Assembly (NCBI GenBank): GCA_004322005.1
Contig: SCRF01000104.1
Span: 37,320-101,319, forward strand
Direction of reading: 5' to 3'
DNA from: Rhodanobacter sp.
Lineage (GTDB): Bacteria; Pseudomonadota; Gammaproteobacteria; Xanthomonadales; Rhodanobacteraceae
DNA length: 64,000 nt
Shown here: positions 16,712 to 25,444 of the stretch, piece by piece
Layout of the letters: the number at the start of each line of letters is the position of its first letter
Position numbering within the stretch: the stretch's first letter is position 1
Notes under the pieces: model-generated
What the model was told of the DNA's origin: nothing
The model's input: only the letters and a program-made list of their open reading frames with translations
Databases searched by the model: none
Program-made: the position numbers and the translations under genes

Positions 16712-17803
16712 TCACACGTATTCGACCACCTCCAGCCCGAAGCCGGCCAGGCCGACCAGCTTGCGCGGGGTGCCGAGCACGCGCAGGTGATGCACGCCCA
16801 GATCCAGCAGCATCTGCGCGCCGAGGCCGAGCTGACGCCACTCCTGCTGCTGCACTTCCTCTGGCGCCTGGGTGCCGGGCTGGCGGTTGAGCCGGGCCAG
16901 CAGCGCTTCGGGGGTGTCCTCGCCGGACAGCACCAGCAGCACGCCGCGATCCTCGTCGTCGATGCGGCGCAGCGCGGCGGTGACGGTGAGGCCCAGGTCG
17001 TCGCGTTTCAGATGCAGCACGTCGGACAGCGTGTTGCGCACGTGCACGCGGGTGAGCACCGGCGCGCCGTCGTCGACGGTGCCGCGCACCAGCGCGAAGT
17101 GCACGCCACGGCGGATCACGTCGCGATACGCCACCAGGCGGAACGCGCCGAACTCGGTATGCACGTCTTCCTCGTGCACGCGCTGCACGGTTTTTTCGGT
17201 TTCCAGCCGGTAGCGGATCAGGTCGGCGATCGAACCGATCTTCAGGCCATGCTTGCGCGCGAAGATTTCCAGCTCGGGACGGCGCGCCATCGAGCCGTCC
17301 TCGTGCAGCACTTCGATCAATACCGCCGAGGGTTCCAGCCCCGCCAGCGCGGCCAGGTCGCAGCCGGCCTCGGTGTGGCCGGCGCGGGTCAGCACGCCGC
17401 CGGGCTGTGCGGTGAGCGGAAAGATGTGGCCGGGCTGGGTCAGGTCCTGCGGCTTCGCATCGGCCTTCACCGCGACCTGGATGGTGCGTGCGCGATCGTG
17501 CGCCGAGATGCCGGTGGTGACGCCCGCGGCCGCCTCGATCGAGACGGTGAAGTTGGTGTGGTAAGCCGAGGTGTTGTCGCTGACCATCGGCTTCAGGCCG
17601 AGCTGGCGCGTGCGTTGCTCGGTCAGCGTGACGCAGACCAGCCCGCGCGCCTCGCGCACCATGAAGTTGATGTCTTCGGCGCGGACCTTCTCGGCAGCCA
17701 TGATCAGGTCGCCCTCGTTCTCGCGGTCCTCGTCGTCGAGGAACACCACCATGCGGCCGGCGCGGATGTCGTCGAGGATTTCGGGGATGGTGTTGAAGGG
17801 CAT
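16712..17803 (-). CDS. ribB: 3,4-dihydroxy-2-butanone 4-phosphate synthase with a degenerate GTP cyclohydrolase II-like domain
   Basis: The 363-residue protein has an intact RibB domain (1-~200) with [27 protein letters not shown], the substrate loop [12 protein letters not shown] and [12 protein letters not shown]. It makes dihydroxybutanone phosphate from ribulose 5-phosphate. The C-terminal ~160 residues align with GTP cyclohydrolase II ([33 protein letters not shown]), but the three zinc-binding cysteines of a working RibA are missing. The second activity is therefore probably lost and a separate ribA is needed. The start MPFNTIPEI at 17803 begins the RibB fold; upstream extensions are repeat-derived. 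Confidence 0.92.
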   Translation of the reverse strand: MPFNTIPEILDDIRAGRMVVFLDDEDRENEGDLIMAAEKVRAEDINFMVREARGLVCVTLTEQRTRQLGLKPMVSDNTSAYHTNFTVSIEAAAGVTTGISAHDRARTIQVAVKADAKPQDLTQPGHIFPLTAQPGGVLTRAGHTEAGCDLAALAGLEPSAVLIEVLHEDGSMARRPELEIFARKHGLKIGSIADLIRYRLETEKTVQRVHEEDVHTEFGAFRLVAYRDVIRRGVHFALVRGTVDDGAPVLTRVHVRNTLSDVLHLKRDDLGLTVTAALRRIDDEDRGVLLVLSGEDTPEALLARLNRQPGTQAPEEVQQQEWRQLGLGAQMLLDLGVHHLRVLGTPRKLVGLAGFGLEVVEYV

Positions 17804-17929
17804 GGGGTCAGTCCTGGAAAGTTTTGATGAATGACGGAGAGGGAGGAGTGAGAAGTGGGAGAAGAGCAACGCCACGCAGGCTCTCTCTCACTACTCACTT
17901 CTCACTCCTCTTCCCTCACTTCTCGCCTT
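17804..17929. repeat. Purine/pyrimidine-biased intergenic repeat
   Basis: Between ribB and ribE the sequence consists of repeated GAGAAGTGAG/CTCACTTCTC-like words in both orientations, able to form imperfect hairpins. Similar words (CTCGTTTCTCACTCCTC) occur at 47820-47855 before holC. No coding potential is seen. Confidence 0.5.
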
Positions 17930-18571
17930 TCAGGCGAAGCCGTGTTGTTGCAGGAACGCTTCATCGAGCTTCGGCACCTCGCCGCTGGACAGCAGCCGCT
18001 CGACATAGCGCGCGATCACGTCCACCTCGATGTTCACCGCATCGCCCACGCGCCGCGCATGAAACGCGGTGTGCTCGACCGTGTGCGGGATCAGGTTGAC
18101 GCCGAAGCGCGTGCCGGCCACTTCGTTGACGGTGAGGCTGGTGCCGTCGATGCACACCGACCCCTTCGCCGCGATATAGCGAGAAGTCGCCGCCGGCACC
18201 TCGAACGTCCAGCGCTGCGAACGGCCGTCCGGCACGATCGATACCACTTTGCCGAGGCCATCGACGTGGCCCGAAACCAGGTGGCCGCCAAGCCGGTCGG
18301 CGAGGCGCAAGGCCTTTTCCAGGTTCACCGGATCGCCGGCCTTGAGCTGGCCCAGCGAAGTCAGCGCCAGCGTCTCGTTGGAAACGTCGGCACTGAAGCC
18401 ACGCGGCTCAAGCGCCACCGCGGTGAGGCACACGCCGGAGACGGCGATCGAGTCGCCCAACTGCACGTCGGCCAGATCGAGGTCGGTGGTGTCGACTGTC
18501 AGCCGCACATCGCCGCCACGCCGCTCCAGCCGCGCGATGCGGCCCACGCTCTGGATGATGCCGGTGAACAT
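17930..18571 (-). CDS. ribE: Riboflavin synthase alpha subunit
   Basis: RibE (213 residues) dismutates two lumazine molecules into riboflavin. It shows the internal duplication typical of the enzyme: the first barrel starts MFTGIIQSVGRI and includes DSIAVSGVCLTAV and FSADVSNETLALTSL; the second includes GGHLVSGHVDGLG, CIDGTSLTVNEV and FGVNLIPHTVEHTAF. The first gene after the FMN riboswitch, it is separated from it by a transcription terminator and a REP pair, so its expression should fall when FMN is plentiful. Confidence 0.95.
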   Translation of the reverse strand: MFTGIIQSVGRIARLERRGGDVRLTVDTTDLDLADVQLGDSIAVSGVCLTAVALEPRGFSADVSNETLALTSLGQLKAGDPVNLEKALRLADRLGGHLVSGHVDGLGKVVSIVPDGRSQRWTFEVPAATSRYIAAKGSVCIDGTSLTVNEVAGTRFGVNLIPHTVEHTAFHARRVGDAVNIEVDVIARYVERLLSSGEVPKLDEAFLQQHGFA

Positions 18572-18586
18572 CAGCGCACCTCCGGT

Positions 18587-18662
18587 AGGAGCGCACCCTG
18601 TGCGCGAATGCTCTTGCTCTGGATGCCGGCAAAGAGCATTCGCGCACAGGGTGCGCTCCTAC
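18587..18662. repeat. REP inverted pair in the ribE leader
   Basis: GTAG at 18587 with stem GCGCAC-CCT-GTGCGC, an inner spacer, and the inverse copy ending CTAC at 18662. It lies in the transcribed leader between the riboswitch terminator and ribE, 15 bases before the start codon, so it may affect ribE translation. Confidence 0.92.
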
Positions 18663-18757
18663 CCGCTTGCCTGGACGGGATGCTCAAGGTTTCCTGGAAG
18701 CGGATGTTCCGGAGAGTGCCGCTGATGTTCATGCAACGTTTCCCGCGCTCAAGTCTG

Positions 18758-18782
18758 CGAAAAACGCCTCAAGGCATGAGGC
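18758..18782 (-). terminator. Intrinsic terminator of the FMN riboswitch
   Basis: On the minus strand GCCTCA-TGCCT-TGAGGC (18766-18782) is followed by a short run of five T residues (18760-18764). It stands 40-60 bases after the riboswitch aptamer and before ribE, the expected place for an FMN-induced terminator. Confidence 0.7.
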
Positions 18783-18819
18783 AGGCGCGCGGCCGCGAAG
18801 CCATGCACCTGGCCGTCTT

Positions 18820-19010
18820 CTCTTTATCCGGACTGTGAGGCAGCAGTTGCCCGCTGCCAACCGTCGGCTCCGGCATCGGACCGGATCTGCTGACCCTTCG
18901 CCGACCCCTTGAAGGTTCGCCGAAGGCGCTCGCGGGCTCGTTGTCAGAACAGCCTGTACCAAGCCGCCTTTCAACCTACCGCCGGTGGGGAATTTCGCCC
19001 CGCCCTGAAG
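18820..19010 (-). promoter_or_regulatory. FMN riboswitch (RFN element)
   Basis: Read on the minus strand, the segment contains the conserved RFN blocks in order: GGGCGGGGCGAAATTCCCC-ACCGGCGGT, then AGCCCGCGAGC, then GGTCAGCAGATCCGGT, CCGGAGCCGACGGTT, and finally AGTCCGGATAAAGAGAA. These are the core of the FMN aptamer. It lies between ribD and ribE and is followed by an intrinsic terminator, so binding of FMN should stop transcription into ribE-ribB-ldcA-ribH and what follows. Confidence 0.95.
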
Positions 19011-19122
19011 ACGTTGTGTGTGAATTTCCGGCCAGGCCGGAGCCCGCAGTCTAGCACTGACCGCGAACCACCTGCCGGCAAGCGATTGCGATGCAGCGTT
19101 CGCTGCGCGGGACGGTGATCGC

Positions 19123-20271
19123 TCAGACCGGACGCAGGCGCAGGCGCCAGTCGCTGCCGAGCTGGCGCTGCTCGATGGTCTGCAGCCGCCAGCGTGCCGC
19201 CATGTCGGTCAGCGTCGGCAGGTGCAGCAACGCTCGCGCGCTGTCGCCCAGCAGCAGCGGCGCGACGTAGAGCAGCAGTTCGTCGACCAGGCCCGCGGCG
19301 AACAGCGCGCCGCACAGGGTCGGTCCCGCTTCGACCTGCACCTCGTTGCAGCCGCGGCCGGCCAGCAGCGCGAGCACGGCCTGCAGGTCGAGCCCGTCGC
19401 CCTGCCCTGGCACCACGATCCGCTCCACCCTGGCGAAGCGATCGTCGGTGGGGATGGCATCGGCAGCGTGCAGAACCAGTGTCGGCGCTTCGCCATCCAG
19501 AACATGGCTGGCGGCCGGGGTGCGTAGACGGCGATCCAGCACGACCCGCAGGGACGGAACCTGCCCTTCAGCCCAGCCCTCTCCCGGCCGGGGTGAGGAA
19601 GTCCTGCGCGCTTCGGCGGGCCGTGCTTCGTCCAGTCGCACCGTCAGTCGAGGGTCATCGGCCAGCACCGTGCCGCTGCCGGTGAGGATCGCCGAGCTGC
19701 GCGCGCGCCAGCGCTGCACATCGGCGCGCGCGGGCTCGCCGGTGATCCATTTCGATTCGCCGTTGGCCAGCGCGGTACGGCCGTCCAGGCTCATCGCCAG
19801 CTTCACCCGCACCCACGGGCGACCGCACTCGATGCGGCGGAAGAAGCCGATGTTGAGCTCGCGCGCGGCCTCGCGCAGCAGGCCGGTCTCGACCGCAATG
19901 CCAGCTGCGCGCAACTTGCCGATACCGCGGCCGTCGACCTCCGGGAACGGGTCCTCGGCGGCGATCACCACGCGCGCCACGCCGGCGGCGACCAGCGCGT
20001 CGGCGCACGGCGGCGTGCGGCCGTGGTGCGCGCACGGTTCCAGCGTCACATAGGCGGTCGCGCCGCGCGCACGCTCGCCCGCCGCGCGCAATGCGAACAC
20101 TTCGGCATGCGGTCCGCCGGCACGCCGATGCCAACCTTCGCCGACAACCGCATCGCCGAACGCGATCACGCAACCCACGCGGGGATTCGGCCGGGTGGTG
20201 TACAGGCCGCGCCCGGCCAGACGCAGGGCGTGCGCCATGTGGGCGTGATCGCTGGCCGAGAAATCCATCAT
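19123..20271 (-). CDS. ribD: Bifunctional riboflavin deaminase/reductase
   Basis: RibD, 382 residues. The N-terminal zinc deaminase (1-~145) has HMAHALRLAGRGLYTT, NPRVGCV, the PHAEVFAL zinc ligand/catalytic Glu, and EPCAHHGRTPPC. The C-terminal reductase (~150-380) has RPWVRVKLAMSLDGRTA, TGSGTVLADDPRLTVR, EAGPTLCGALFAAGLVDEL and GSDWRLRLRP. Between the DDPRLTVR motif and the next strand lies an atypical stretch (RRTSSPRPGEGWAEGQ) encoded by a repeat also seen near 15460. A REP pair ends six bases before the start, leaving no recognisable Shine-Dalgarno; the start may be 20271 or 20268. Confidence 0.93.
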   Translation of the reverse strand: MMDFSASDHAHMAHALRLAGRGLYTTRPNPRVGCVIAFGDAVVGEGWHRRAGGPHAEVFALRAAGERARGATAYVTLEPCAHHGRTPPCADALVAAGVARVVIAAEDPFPEVDGRGIGKLRAAGIAVETGLLREAARELNIGFFRRIECGRPWVRVKLAMSLDGRTALANGESKWITGEPARADVQRWRARSSAILTGSGTVLADDPRLTVRLDEARPAEARRTSSPRPGEGWAEGQVPSLRVVLDRRLRTPAASHVLDGEAPTLVLHAADAIPTDDRFARVERIVVPGQGDGLDLQAVLALLAGRGCNEVQVEAGPTLCGALFAAGLVDELLLYVAPLLLGDSARALLHLPTLTDMAARWRLQTIEQRQLGSDWRLRLRPV

Positions 20272-20276
20272 CGCCG

Positions 20277-20351
20277 GTAGGAGCGCACCCTGTGCGCGAT
20301 GGCTCTTTGCGACATCCTGCACCCGTGTTCGCGCACAGAGTGCGCTCCTAC
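20277..20351. repeat. REP inverted pair before ribD
   Basis: GTAG at 20277, stem GCGCAC-CCT-GTGCGC, and an inverse copy with one loop change (CAGAGTGCG) ending CTAC at 20351. It fills almost the whole gap between nrdR and ribD. Confidence 0.88.
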
Positions 20352-20361
20352 GGTGGCGACG

Positions 20362-20874
20362 TCATTTGCCGGCATGTTTGCCGTCACCGAGCAGCGGCAG
20401 CTGCAGGCCGTCCAGTTCCGGCAGGTCGCGTTCGAGTTTCTCGATTTCTTCGCGGAACGCCTGCATGTCCTCGAATTTGCGGTAGACCGAAGCGAAACGC
20501 ACGTAGGCGACCTGGTCGAGCTTTTTCAGTTCACGCATCACCAGCTCGCCGAGCTGGCGCGAGGGCACCTCGCGCTCGCCGCTCTTGCGCAGGTCGTTGA
20601 TGATGGTGCGCACCGAGCTGTCCACGTCGCGGCTGGGCACGGGCCGCTTCTGCAGCGCGCGCTCGAAACTCACCCGCAGCTTGCGCTCGTCGAACACCTC
20701 GCGCCGCTCGCCGCTCTTGACGATCGCCGGCAACTTCAGCTCGGCGGTCTCGTAGGTGTTGAAGCGTTCGCCGCACTGCGGGCACTCGCGCCGGCGCCGC
20801 ACGGTGCTGCCGTCCTCGGTCAGACGCGAGTCGATCACGCGGGTGTCTTCGTGCTGGCAGAAGGGGCAATGCAT
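20362..20874 (-). CDS. nrdR: Transcriptional repressor NrdR
   Basis: NrdR (170 residues) represses ribonucleotide reductase genes in response to bound ATP/dATP. The zinc ribbon uses Cys3, Cys6, Cys31 and Cys34 (MHCPFC and ECPQCGERF). The ATP-cone follows ([27 protein letters not shown], to ~residue 140), ending with [19 protein letters not shown]. The start at 20874 is set by the zinc ribbon; the upstream in-frame ATG reads a heptamer repeat. It lies between glyA and ribD, its usual position. Confidence 0.96.
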   Translation of the reverse strand: MHCPFCQHEDTRVIDSRLTEDGSTVRRRRECPQCGERFNTYETAELKLPAIVKSGERREVFDERKLRVSFERALQKRPVPSRDVDSSVRTIINDLRKSGEREVPSRQLGELVMRELKKLDQVAYVRFASVYRKFEDMQAFREEIEKLERDLPELDGLQLPLLGDGKHAGK

Positions 20875-20880
20875 CAAGTA

Positions 20881-21015
20881 GGGACTGGGGACCGGGGACC
20901 GGGAACCGGACAATGGCAAGCACGCGACCTTCGCTCACTTGGCAGCCAGAGACAACCCAAACGGGCACCGGATGCCCGGAGTCTCTCCGGTCCCCGGTCC
21001 CTGGTCCCCGGTCCC
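20881..21015. repeat. Two opposed heptamer arrays between glyA and nrdR
   Basis: Units of seven bases run as GGGACTG, GGGACCG, GGGACCG, GGAACCG (20881-20908). In the opposite sense CGGTCCC, CGGTCCC, TGGTCCC, CGGTCCC runs to 21015. Together they can form a large stem-loop across the whole glyA-nrdR gap. The left array begins six bases upstream of the nrdR start codon. Confidence 0.8.
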
Positions 21016-21021
21016 AAGTGC

Positions 21022-22290
21022 TTAGCCATACACCGGAAACTTCTTGCACTGCGCCTCGACCTTCGCGCGCACCGCGGCGATCACCGCCTCGTCGCCCGGT
21101 GCGTCCAGCAGGTCGCAAATCCAGTTCGCCAGTTCGACCGCGTCGGCTTCCAGGTAGCCGCGGGTGGTGATGGCGGGAGTCCCCACGCGCAGGCCGGAAG
21201 TCACGAAGGGTTTGCGCGGGTCGTTCGGCACGGCGTTCTTGTTGACGGTGATGTGCGCCTTGCCCAGTGCCGCTTCCGCGTCCTTGCCGGTCACGTCCTT
21301 GCCGATCATGTCGACCAGCATCAGATGGTTTTCGGTGCCGCCGGAAACGATCTTGTAGCCGCGTGCGATGAAAGTCTTCGCCATCGCCTTGGCGTTCTTC
21401 ACCACCTGCGCCTGATAGGTCTTGAAGGCCGGTTCCAGTGCCTCCTTGAACGCCACCGCCTTGGCCGCGATCACGTGCATCAGCGGGCCGCCCTGGATGC
21501 CGGGGAACACGATCGACTGCAGCTTCTTCTCGATCTCCTCGCCAGCCTGCCCCATTCCGGCGTGACTGGCCACGATGAAACCGCCGCGTGGGCCGCGCAG
21601 GGTTTTGTGGGTGGTCGAAGTGACCACGTGCGCATGCGGCAGTGGGCTGGGATACACGCCGGCGGCGATCAGGCCGGCGACGTGCGCCATGTCCACGAAC
21701 AGGTATGCACCGACCTTGTCGGCGATCGCGCGGAAGCGCGCCCAGTCCAGCACCTGCGAGTAGGCGCTGAAGCCGGCCACGACCATCTTCGGCTGGTGCA
21801 GGGCGGCGAGGCGTTCGACTTCGTCGTAGTCGATCAGGCCGTTCTCGTCGACGCCGTACTGCACGGCATTGAAGATCTTGCCGGAGAAGTTGACCTTGGC
21901 ACCGTGGGTGAGGTGGCCCCCGTGGGCCAGCGACATGCCCAGGATGGTGTCGCCGGGCTGCAGCAGCGCGAAGTACACCGCCTGGTTGGCCTGTGACCCG
22001 GAATGCGGCTGCACGTTGGCGTAAGTCGCGCCGAACAGCTGCTTCAATCGCTCGATCGCCAGGCGCTCGGCCACGTCGACGTATTCGCAGCCGCCGTAGT
22101 AGCGCTTGCCGGGATAGCCCTCGGCGTACTTGTTGGTGAGCTTGGAGCCCTGCGCTTCCATCACCCGCGGGCTGGCATAGTTCTCCGAGGCGATCAGCTC
22201 GACGTGATCCTCCTGGCGCCGGCCTTCATCGGCAATGGCCTTGGCCAGTTCGTCGTCGTAACCGGCGATGGTGCAGTCCTTGGGGAACAT
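21022..22290 (-). CDS. glyA: Serine hydroxymethyltransferase
   Basis: GlyA (422 residues), a PLP enzyme that interconverts serine and glycine with tetrahydrofolate. Motifs: [77 protein letters not shown], the PLP lysine in [14 protein letters not shown], and [14 protein letters not shown]. The start MFPKD at 22290 has GAGGTCAG upstream. A longer frame through the upstream REP pair is rejected. It is divergent from ettA and upstream of nrdR-ribD. Confidence 0.96.
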   Translation of the reverse strand: MFPKDCTIAGYDDELAKAIADEGRRQEDHVELIASENYASPRVMEAQGSKLTNKYAEGYPGKRYYGGCEYVDVAERLAIERLKQLFGATYANVQPHSGSQANQAVYFALLQPGDTILGMSLAHGGHLTHGAKVNFSGKIFNAVQYGVDENGLIDYDEVERLAALHQPKMVVAGFSAYSQVLDWARFRAIADKVGAYLFVDMAHVAGLIAAGVYPSPLPHAHVVTSTTHKTLRGPRGGFIVASHAGMGQAGEEIEKKLQSIVFPGIQGGPLMHVIAAKAVAFKEALEPAFKTYQAQVVKNAKAMAKTFIARGYKIVSGGTENHLMLVDMIGKDVTGKDAEAALGKAHITVNKNAVPNDPRKPFVTSGLRVGTPAITTRGYLEADAVELANWICDLLDAPGDEAVIAAVRAKVEAQCKKFPVYG

Positions 22291-22328
22291 TCTGACCTCG
22301 GGAGTTGGCAAGCGGGGACAAGCGCGAA

Positions 22329-22334
22329 ATTGTA
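22329..22334 (-). promoter_or_regulatory. Possible -10 element of glyA
   Basis: TACAAT on the minus strand 38 bases before the glyA start. No good -35 sequence stands 16-18 bases further upstream; that side is filled by the REP pair. Confidence 0.35.
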
Positions 22335-22372
22335 GCGCCGCGGAGCCCTTGCGGCCACCGACGCCGCCTGCC

Positions 22373-22454
22373 GTAGGAGCGCACCCTGTGCGCGAATGCT
22401 CTTGTTCTTGCGGACGTTTCGACAAGAGCATTCGCGCACAGGGTGCGCTCCTGC
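22373..22454. repeat. REP inverted pair between divergent glyA and ettA
   Basis: GTAG at 22373, GCGCAC-stem type, with the inverse copy ending CTGC (not CTAC) at 22454. It separates the putative promoters of the two genes. Confidence 0.9.
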
Positions 22455-22480
22455 GGCGAATCGAGGCATTCAAGGTGCCC

Positions 22481-22486
22481 TATAAT
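22481..22486 (+). promoter_or_regulatory. Consensus -10 box of ettA
   Basis: A perfect TATAAT 73 bases before the ettA start codon, just after the REP pair. The -35 region is poor. Confidence 0.55.
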
Positions 22487-22558
22487 GCGCGGTTCAGCAA
22501 TTCACCATTCCAGCGCCAGCCTCGTCGAGGTGGCGCGGCGCACGCCTCCGGAGACTCC

Positions 22559-24226
22559 ATGAGCTCGCAATACATCTACACCATGAACGGGGTGAGCAAG
22601 ATCGTCCCGCCGAAACGGCAGATCATCAAGGACATCTCGCTCAGCTTTTTCCCCGGCGCCAAGATCGGCCTGCTCGGCGTCAACGGCGCGGGCAAGTCCA
22701 CCGTGCTGAAGATCATGGCCGGCGTGGACACCGACTTCCAGGGCGAGGCACGCGCGCAGCCGGGCACCAAGATCGGTTACCTGGCGCAGGAGCCGCAGCT
22801 CGATCCGGAAAAGACCGTGCGCGAGGCGGTCGAGGAAGGCGTCGCCGAGATCCTCGATGCGCAGCAGCGCCTCGACGAGATCTACGCGGCCTACGCCGAG
22901 GAAGGCGCCGACTTCGACAAGCTGGCCACCGAGCAGCAGAAGCTGGAAAACCTGCTCGCCGCCAACGACGCGCATGCGCTGGAGCGCCAGCTGGAAGTGG
23001 CCGCCGACGCACTGCGGCTGCCACCGTGGGACGCCAAGATCGGCCCGCTGTCCGGCGGCGAGAAGCGCCGCGTGGCGCTGTGCCGCCTGCTGCTGTCCAA
23101 GCCGGACATGCTGCTGCTGGACGAGCCGACCAACCATCTGGATGCCGAGTCGGTCGACTGGCTGGAGCAGTTCCTGCACGACTATCCGGGCACCGTGGTG
23201 GCGGTGACGCATGACCGTTATTTCCTCGACAACGCGGCGGAGTGGATCCTCGAACTCGACCGCGGCCGCGGCATTCCGTGGAAGGGCAACTACACCGAGT
23301 GGCTGGAACAGAAAGGTGCGCGTCTGGCGCGCGAGGAGTCCGCCGAAAAGGGCCGCCAAAAAGCCCTTGCACGGGAACTCGAGTGGGTGCGGTCGGCCGC
23401 CAAGGGCCGTCAGTCCAAGGGCAAGGCGCGCATCAACCGCTTCGAGGAACTGAACTCGGTCGAGTACCAGAAGCGCAACGAGACCAACGAGCTGTACATC
23501 CCGCCGGGCGAACGCCTGGGCCAGGAAGTGATCGAATTCAAGCACGTCAGCAAGTCGTTCGGCGACCGCCTGCTGATCGACGATATTTCGTTCAAGGTGC
23601 CGCCGGGCGCGATCATCGGCGTGATCGGCCCGAACGGCGCCGGCAAGTCCACGCTGTTCAAGCTGATCACCGGCCAGGAAACACCGGACCAGGGCGAAGT
23701 GAAGATCGGCCACACCGTGCAACTGGCCTACGTCGATCAGTCGCGCGACAACCTCGACGGCAAGAAGAACGTGTGGCAGGAAGTGTCCGGCGGCGCCGAC
23801 ATCATCACCATCGGCAAGTACGAATTGCAGTCACGCGCCTACATCGGCCGCTTCAACTTCAAGGGCACCGACCAGCAGAAACTGGTCGGCAGCCTGTCCG
23901 GCGGCGAGCGCGGCCGCCTGCACCTGGCCAAGACCCTGATGCAGGGCGGCAACGTGCTGCTGCTCGACGAGCCGTCCAACGATCTGGACGTGGAGACCCT
24001 GCGCGCGCTGGAAGACGCGATGCTGGAATTTCCCGGCTGCGTGATGGTGATCTCGCACGACCGCTGGTTCCTCGACCGCGTCGCCACCCACATCATCGCC
24101 TTCGAAGGCGACTCGCACGTCGAGTTCTTCCCCGGCAACTACAACGAGTACGAGGCCGACAAGAAGCGTCGCCTCGGCGAGGAAGGCGCGCGGCCGCACC
24201 GGGTGAAGTACAAGAAGCTGGCCTGA
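22559..24226 (+). CDS. ettA: Energy-dependent translational throttle protein EttA (ABC-F)
   Basis: EttA is a ribosome-binding ABC-F ATPase that gates the first steps of elongation by ATP level. Its 555 residues equal the length of the E. coli protein. Two ATPase domains are complete: Walker A GVNGAGKSTVLK with LSGGEKRRVALCRLL and LLDEPTNHLD in the first, and GPNGAGKSTLFK, SLSGGERGRLHLAKTL and LLDEPSNDLD in the second. Between them is the charged linker (P-site tRNA-interaction region) around ELEWVRSAAKGRQSKGKARI. The start MSSQYIYTMNGV follows GGAG. Single gene, monocistronic. Confidence 0.96.
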   Translation: MSSQYIYTMNGVSKIVPPKRQIIKDISLSFFPGAKIGLLGVNGAGKSTVLKIMAGVDTDFQGEARAQPGTKIGYLAQEPQLDPEKTVREAVEEGVAEILDAQQRLDEIYAAYAEEGADFDKLATEQQKLENLLAANDAHALERQLEVAADALRLPPWDAKIGPLSGGEKRRVALCRLLLSKPDMLLLDEPTNHLDAESVDWLEQFLHDYPGTVVAVTHDRYFLDNAAEWILELDRGRGIPWKGNYTEWLEQKGARLAREESAEKGRQKALARELEWVRSAAKGRQSKGKARINRFEELNSVEYQKRNETNELYIPPGERLGQEVIEFKHVSKSFGDRLLIDDISFKVPPGAIIGVIGPNGAGKSTLFKLITGQETPDQGEVKIGHTVQLAYVDQSRDNLDGKKNVWQEVSGGADIITIGKYELQSRAYIGRFNFKGTDQQKLVGSLSGGERGRLHLAKTLMQGGNVLLLDEPSNDLDVETLRALEDAMLEFPGCVMVISHDRWFLDRVATHIIAFEGDSHVEFFPGNYNEYEADKKRRLGEEGARPHRVKYKKLA

Positions 24227-24230
24227 CTTA

Positions 24231-24279
24231 TTCGGGATTCGGGATTCGGGACTCGGGACTCGGGACTCGGGACTCGGAA
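24231..24279. repeat. Heptamer tandem array after ettA
   Basis: Seven contiguous 7-base units: TTCGGGA three times, then CTCGGGA three times, and a last, degenerate CTCGGAA. The same CTCGGGA unit recurs at 59954-59980 inside a REP spacer. Confidence 0.85.
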
Positions 24280-24300
24280 GAGCGTAAAACTTCCACGCTT

Positions 24301-24413
24301 GTCATCCCGGCGAAAGCCGGGATCCAGTGAAATACTCGTGCGAAGCACTCCTTGTGGGTTTTGGGTGCTTCGCACGTTTCCCAAACTGGATTCCGGCCTT
24401 CACCGGAATGACG
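24301..24413. repeat. Composite inverted element with GTCATCCCGG ends
   Basis: The element starts GTCATCCCGGCGAAAGCCGG followed by GATCCAG, and ends with the inverse CTGGATTCCGGCCTTCACCGG followed by AATGAC. An inner hairpin (GTGCGAAGCAC...GTGCTTCGCAC) lies between. A second element of this kind is at 47694-47781. It resembles widely dispersed small palindromic or MITE-like repeats of proteobacteria. No transposase is present. Confidence 0.7.
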
Positions 24414-24448
24414 AACAACGGAACTATTCGGTTATCCGGAGATATGAC

Positions 24449-25291
24449 ATGGGTTTCATGCAGGTCCTGCAACAGGCCTGGCGGCGCAACGACTCGCTGG
24501 TCTGCGTCGGGCTCGACCCGGAGCCCGCGAAGTTCCCCGCGCAGCTGCGTGACCAGCCCGATGCGGTGTTCGGCTTTTGCGCCGCCATCGTCGACGCCAC
24601 CGCCGACCTGGTCTGCGCGTTCAAGCCGCAGATCGCGCACTTCGCCGCGCTGCGCGGAGAAGATGCGCTGGAACGGCTGATCGCGCACATCCACGAGAAA
24701 CATCCCGGCGTGCCGGTGATCCTCGACGCCAAGCGCGGCGACATCGGCAGCACGGCGCAGCATTACCTCAGCGAGGCATTCGACCGCTACCGGGCCGACG
24801 CGGTGACGCTGAACCCTTACCTGGGCCGCGACTCGATCCAGCCGTTCCTGGACCGCGCCGACAAGGGCGTGATCCTGCTCTGCCGCACTTCCAACCCCGG
24901 CAGCGCCGACCTGCAGGATCTCACCGTGTCCGACGGGAACGGCGGCGGCAAACCGCTGTATCAGCGCGTGGCGCAGATCGTCGCACGCGACTGGAACACC
25001 CACGGCAACTGCGCCCTGGTTACCGGCGCCACATGGCCGGAAGAGATCGGCAAGGTCCGCGCGATCGTCGGCAACATGCCCCTGCTCGTCCCCGGCATCG
25101 GCGCCCAGGGCGGCGACGTGGCAGCGGTGGTTCGCCATGGCCGCACGCCCGAGGGGACCGGCCTGATGATCAACTCCTCCCGCGCGATCCTTTACGCCGG
25201 CAGCGGCGAGGATTTCGCACTCAAGGCGCGTTCGGCGACGCAGGCACTGCGCGACGCCATCAATCGCCATCGGCAACTGCCGGCAAACTGA
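24449..25291 (+). CDS. pyrF: Orotidine 5'-phosphate decarboxylase (type 2)
   Basis: PyrF (280 residues) makes UMP from OMP. Signatures of the longer, type 2 family: [29 protein letters not shown], the catalytic [11 protein letters not shown] with its Lys/Asp network, [41 protein letters not shown] and NSSRAILYA. The start at 24449 follows GGAGAT; an upstream in-frame extension would translate the repeat before it. Stands alone between repeat blocks. Confidence 0.95.
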   Translation: MGFMQVLQQAWRRNDSLVCVGLDPEPAKFPAQLRDQPDAVFGFCAAIVDATADLVCAFKPQIAHFAALRGEDALERLIAHIHEKHPGVPVILDAKRGDIGSTAQHYLSEAFDRYRADAVTLNPYLGRDSIQPFLDRADKGVILLCRTSNPGSADLQDLTVSDGNGGGKPLYQRVAQIVARDWNTHGNCALVTGATWPEEIGKVRAIVGNMPLLVPGIGAQGGDVAAVVRHGRTPEGTGLMINSSRAILYAGSGEDFALKARSATQALRDAINRHRQLPAN

Positions 25292-25360
25292 GCTTTCCTC
25301 GATTCACTGGCCGTGCGTTTCCCGCCAGAGAATCTCGAATAATCCGGTTCTTGGCACTTC

Positions 25361-25431
25361 GCAGGAGCGCACCCTGTGCGCGAAGCTTTTGCCGCACCAC
25401 AAAAAGCATCGCGCACAGGGTGCGCTCCTAC
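25361..25431. repeat. REP inverted pair between pyrF and def
   Basis: The left copy starts GCAG (25361) instead of GTAG, stem GCGCAC-CCT-GTGCGC; the inverse copy ends CTAC at 25431. The convergent genes pyrF and def flank it. Confidence 0.88.
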
Positions 25432-25444
25432 CACAGTGCGCCGC

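Noticed and set aside
16712..17320. A functional RibA (GTP cyclohydrolase II) activity in the ribB gene
   Set aside because: The zinc-binding cysteine cluster required for the reaction is absent, although the remainder of the domain is recognisable.
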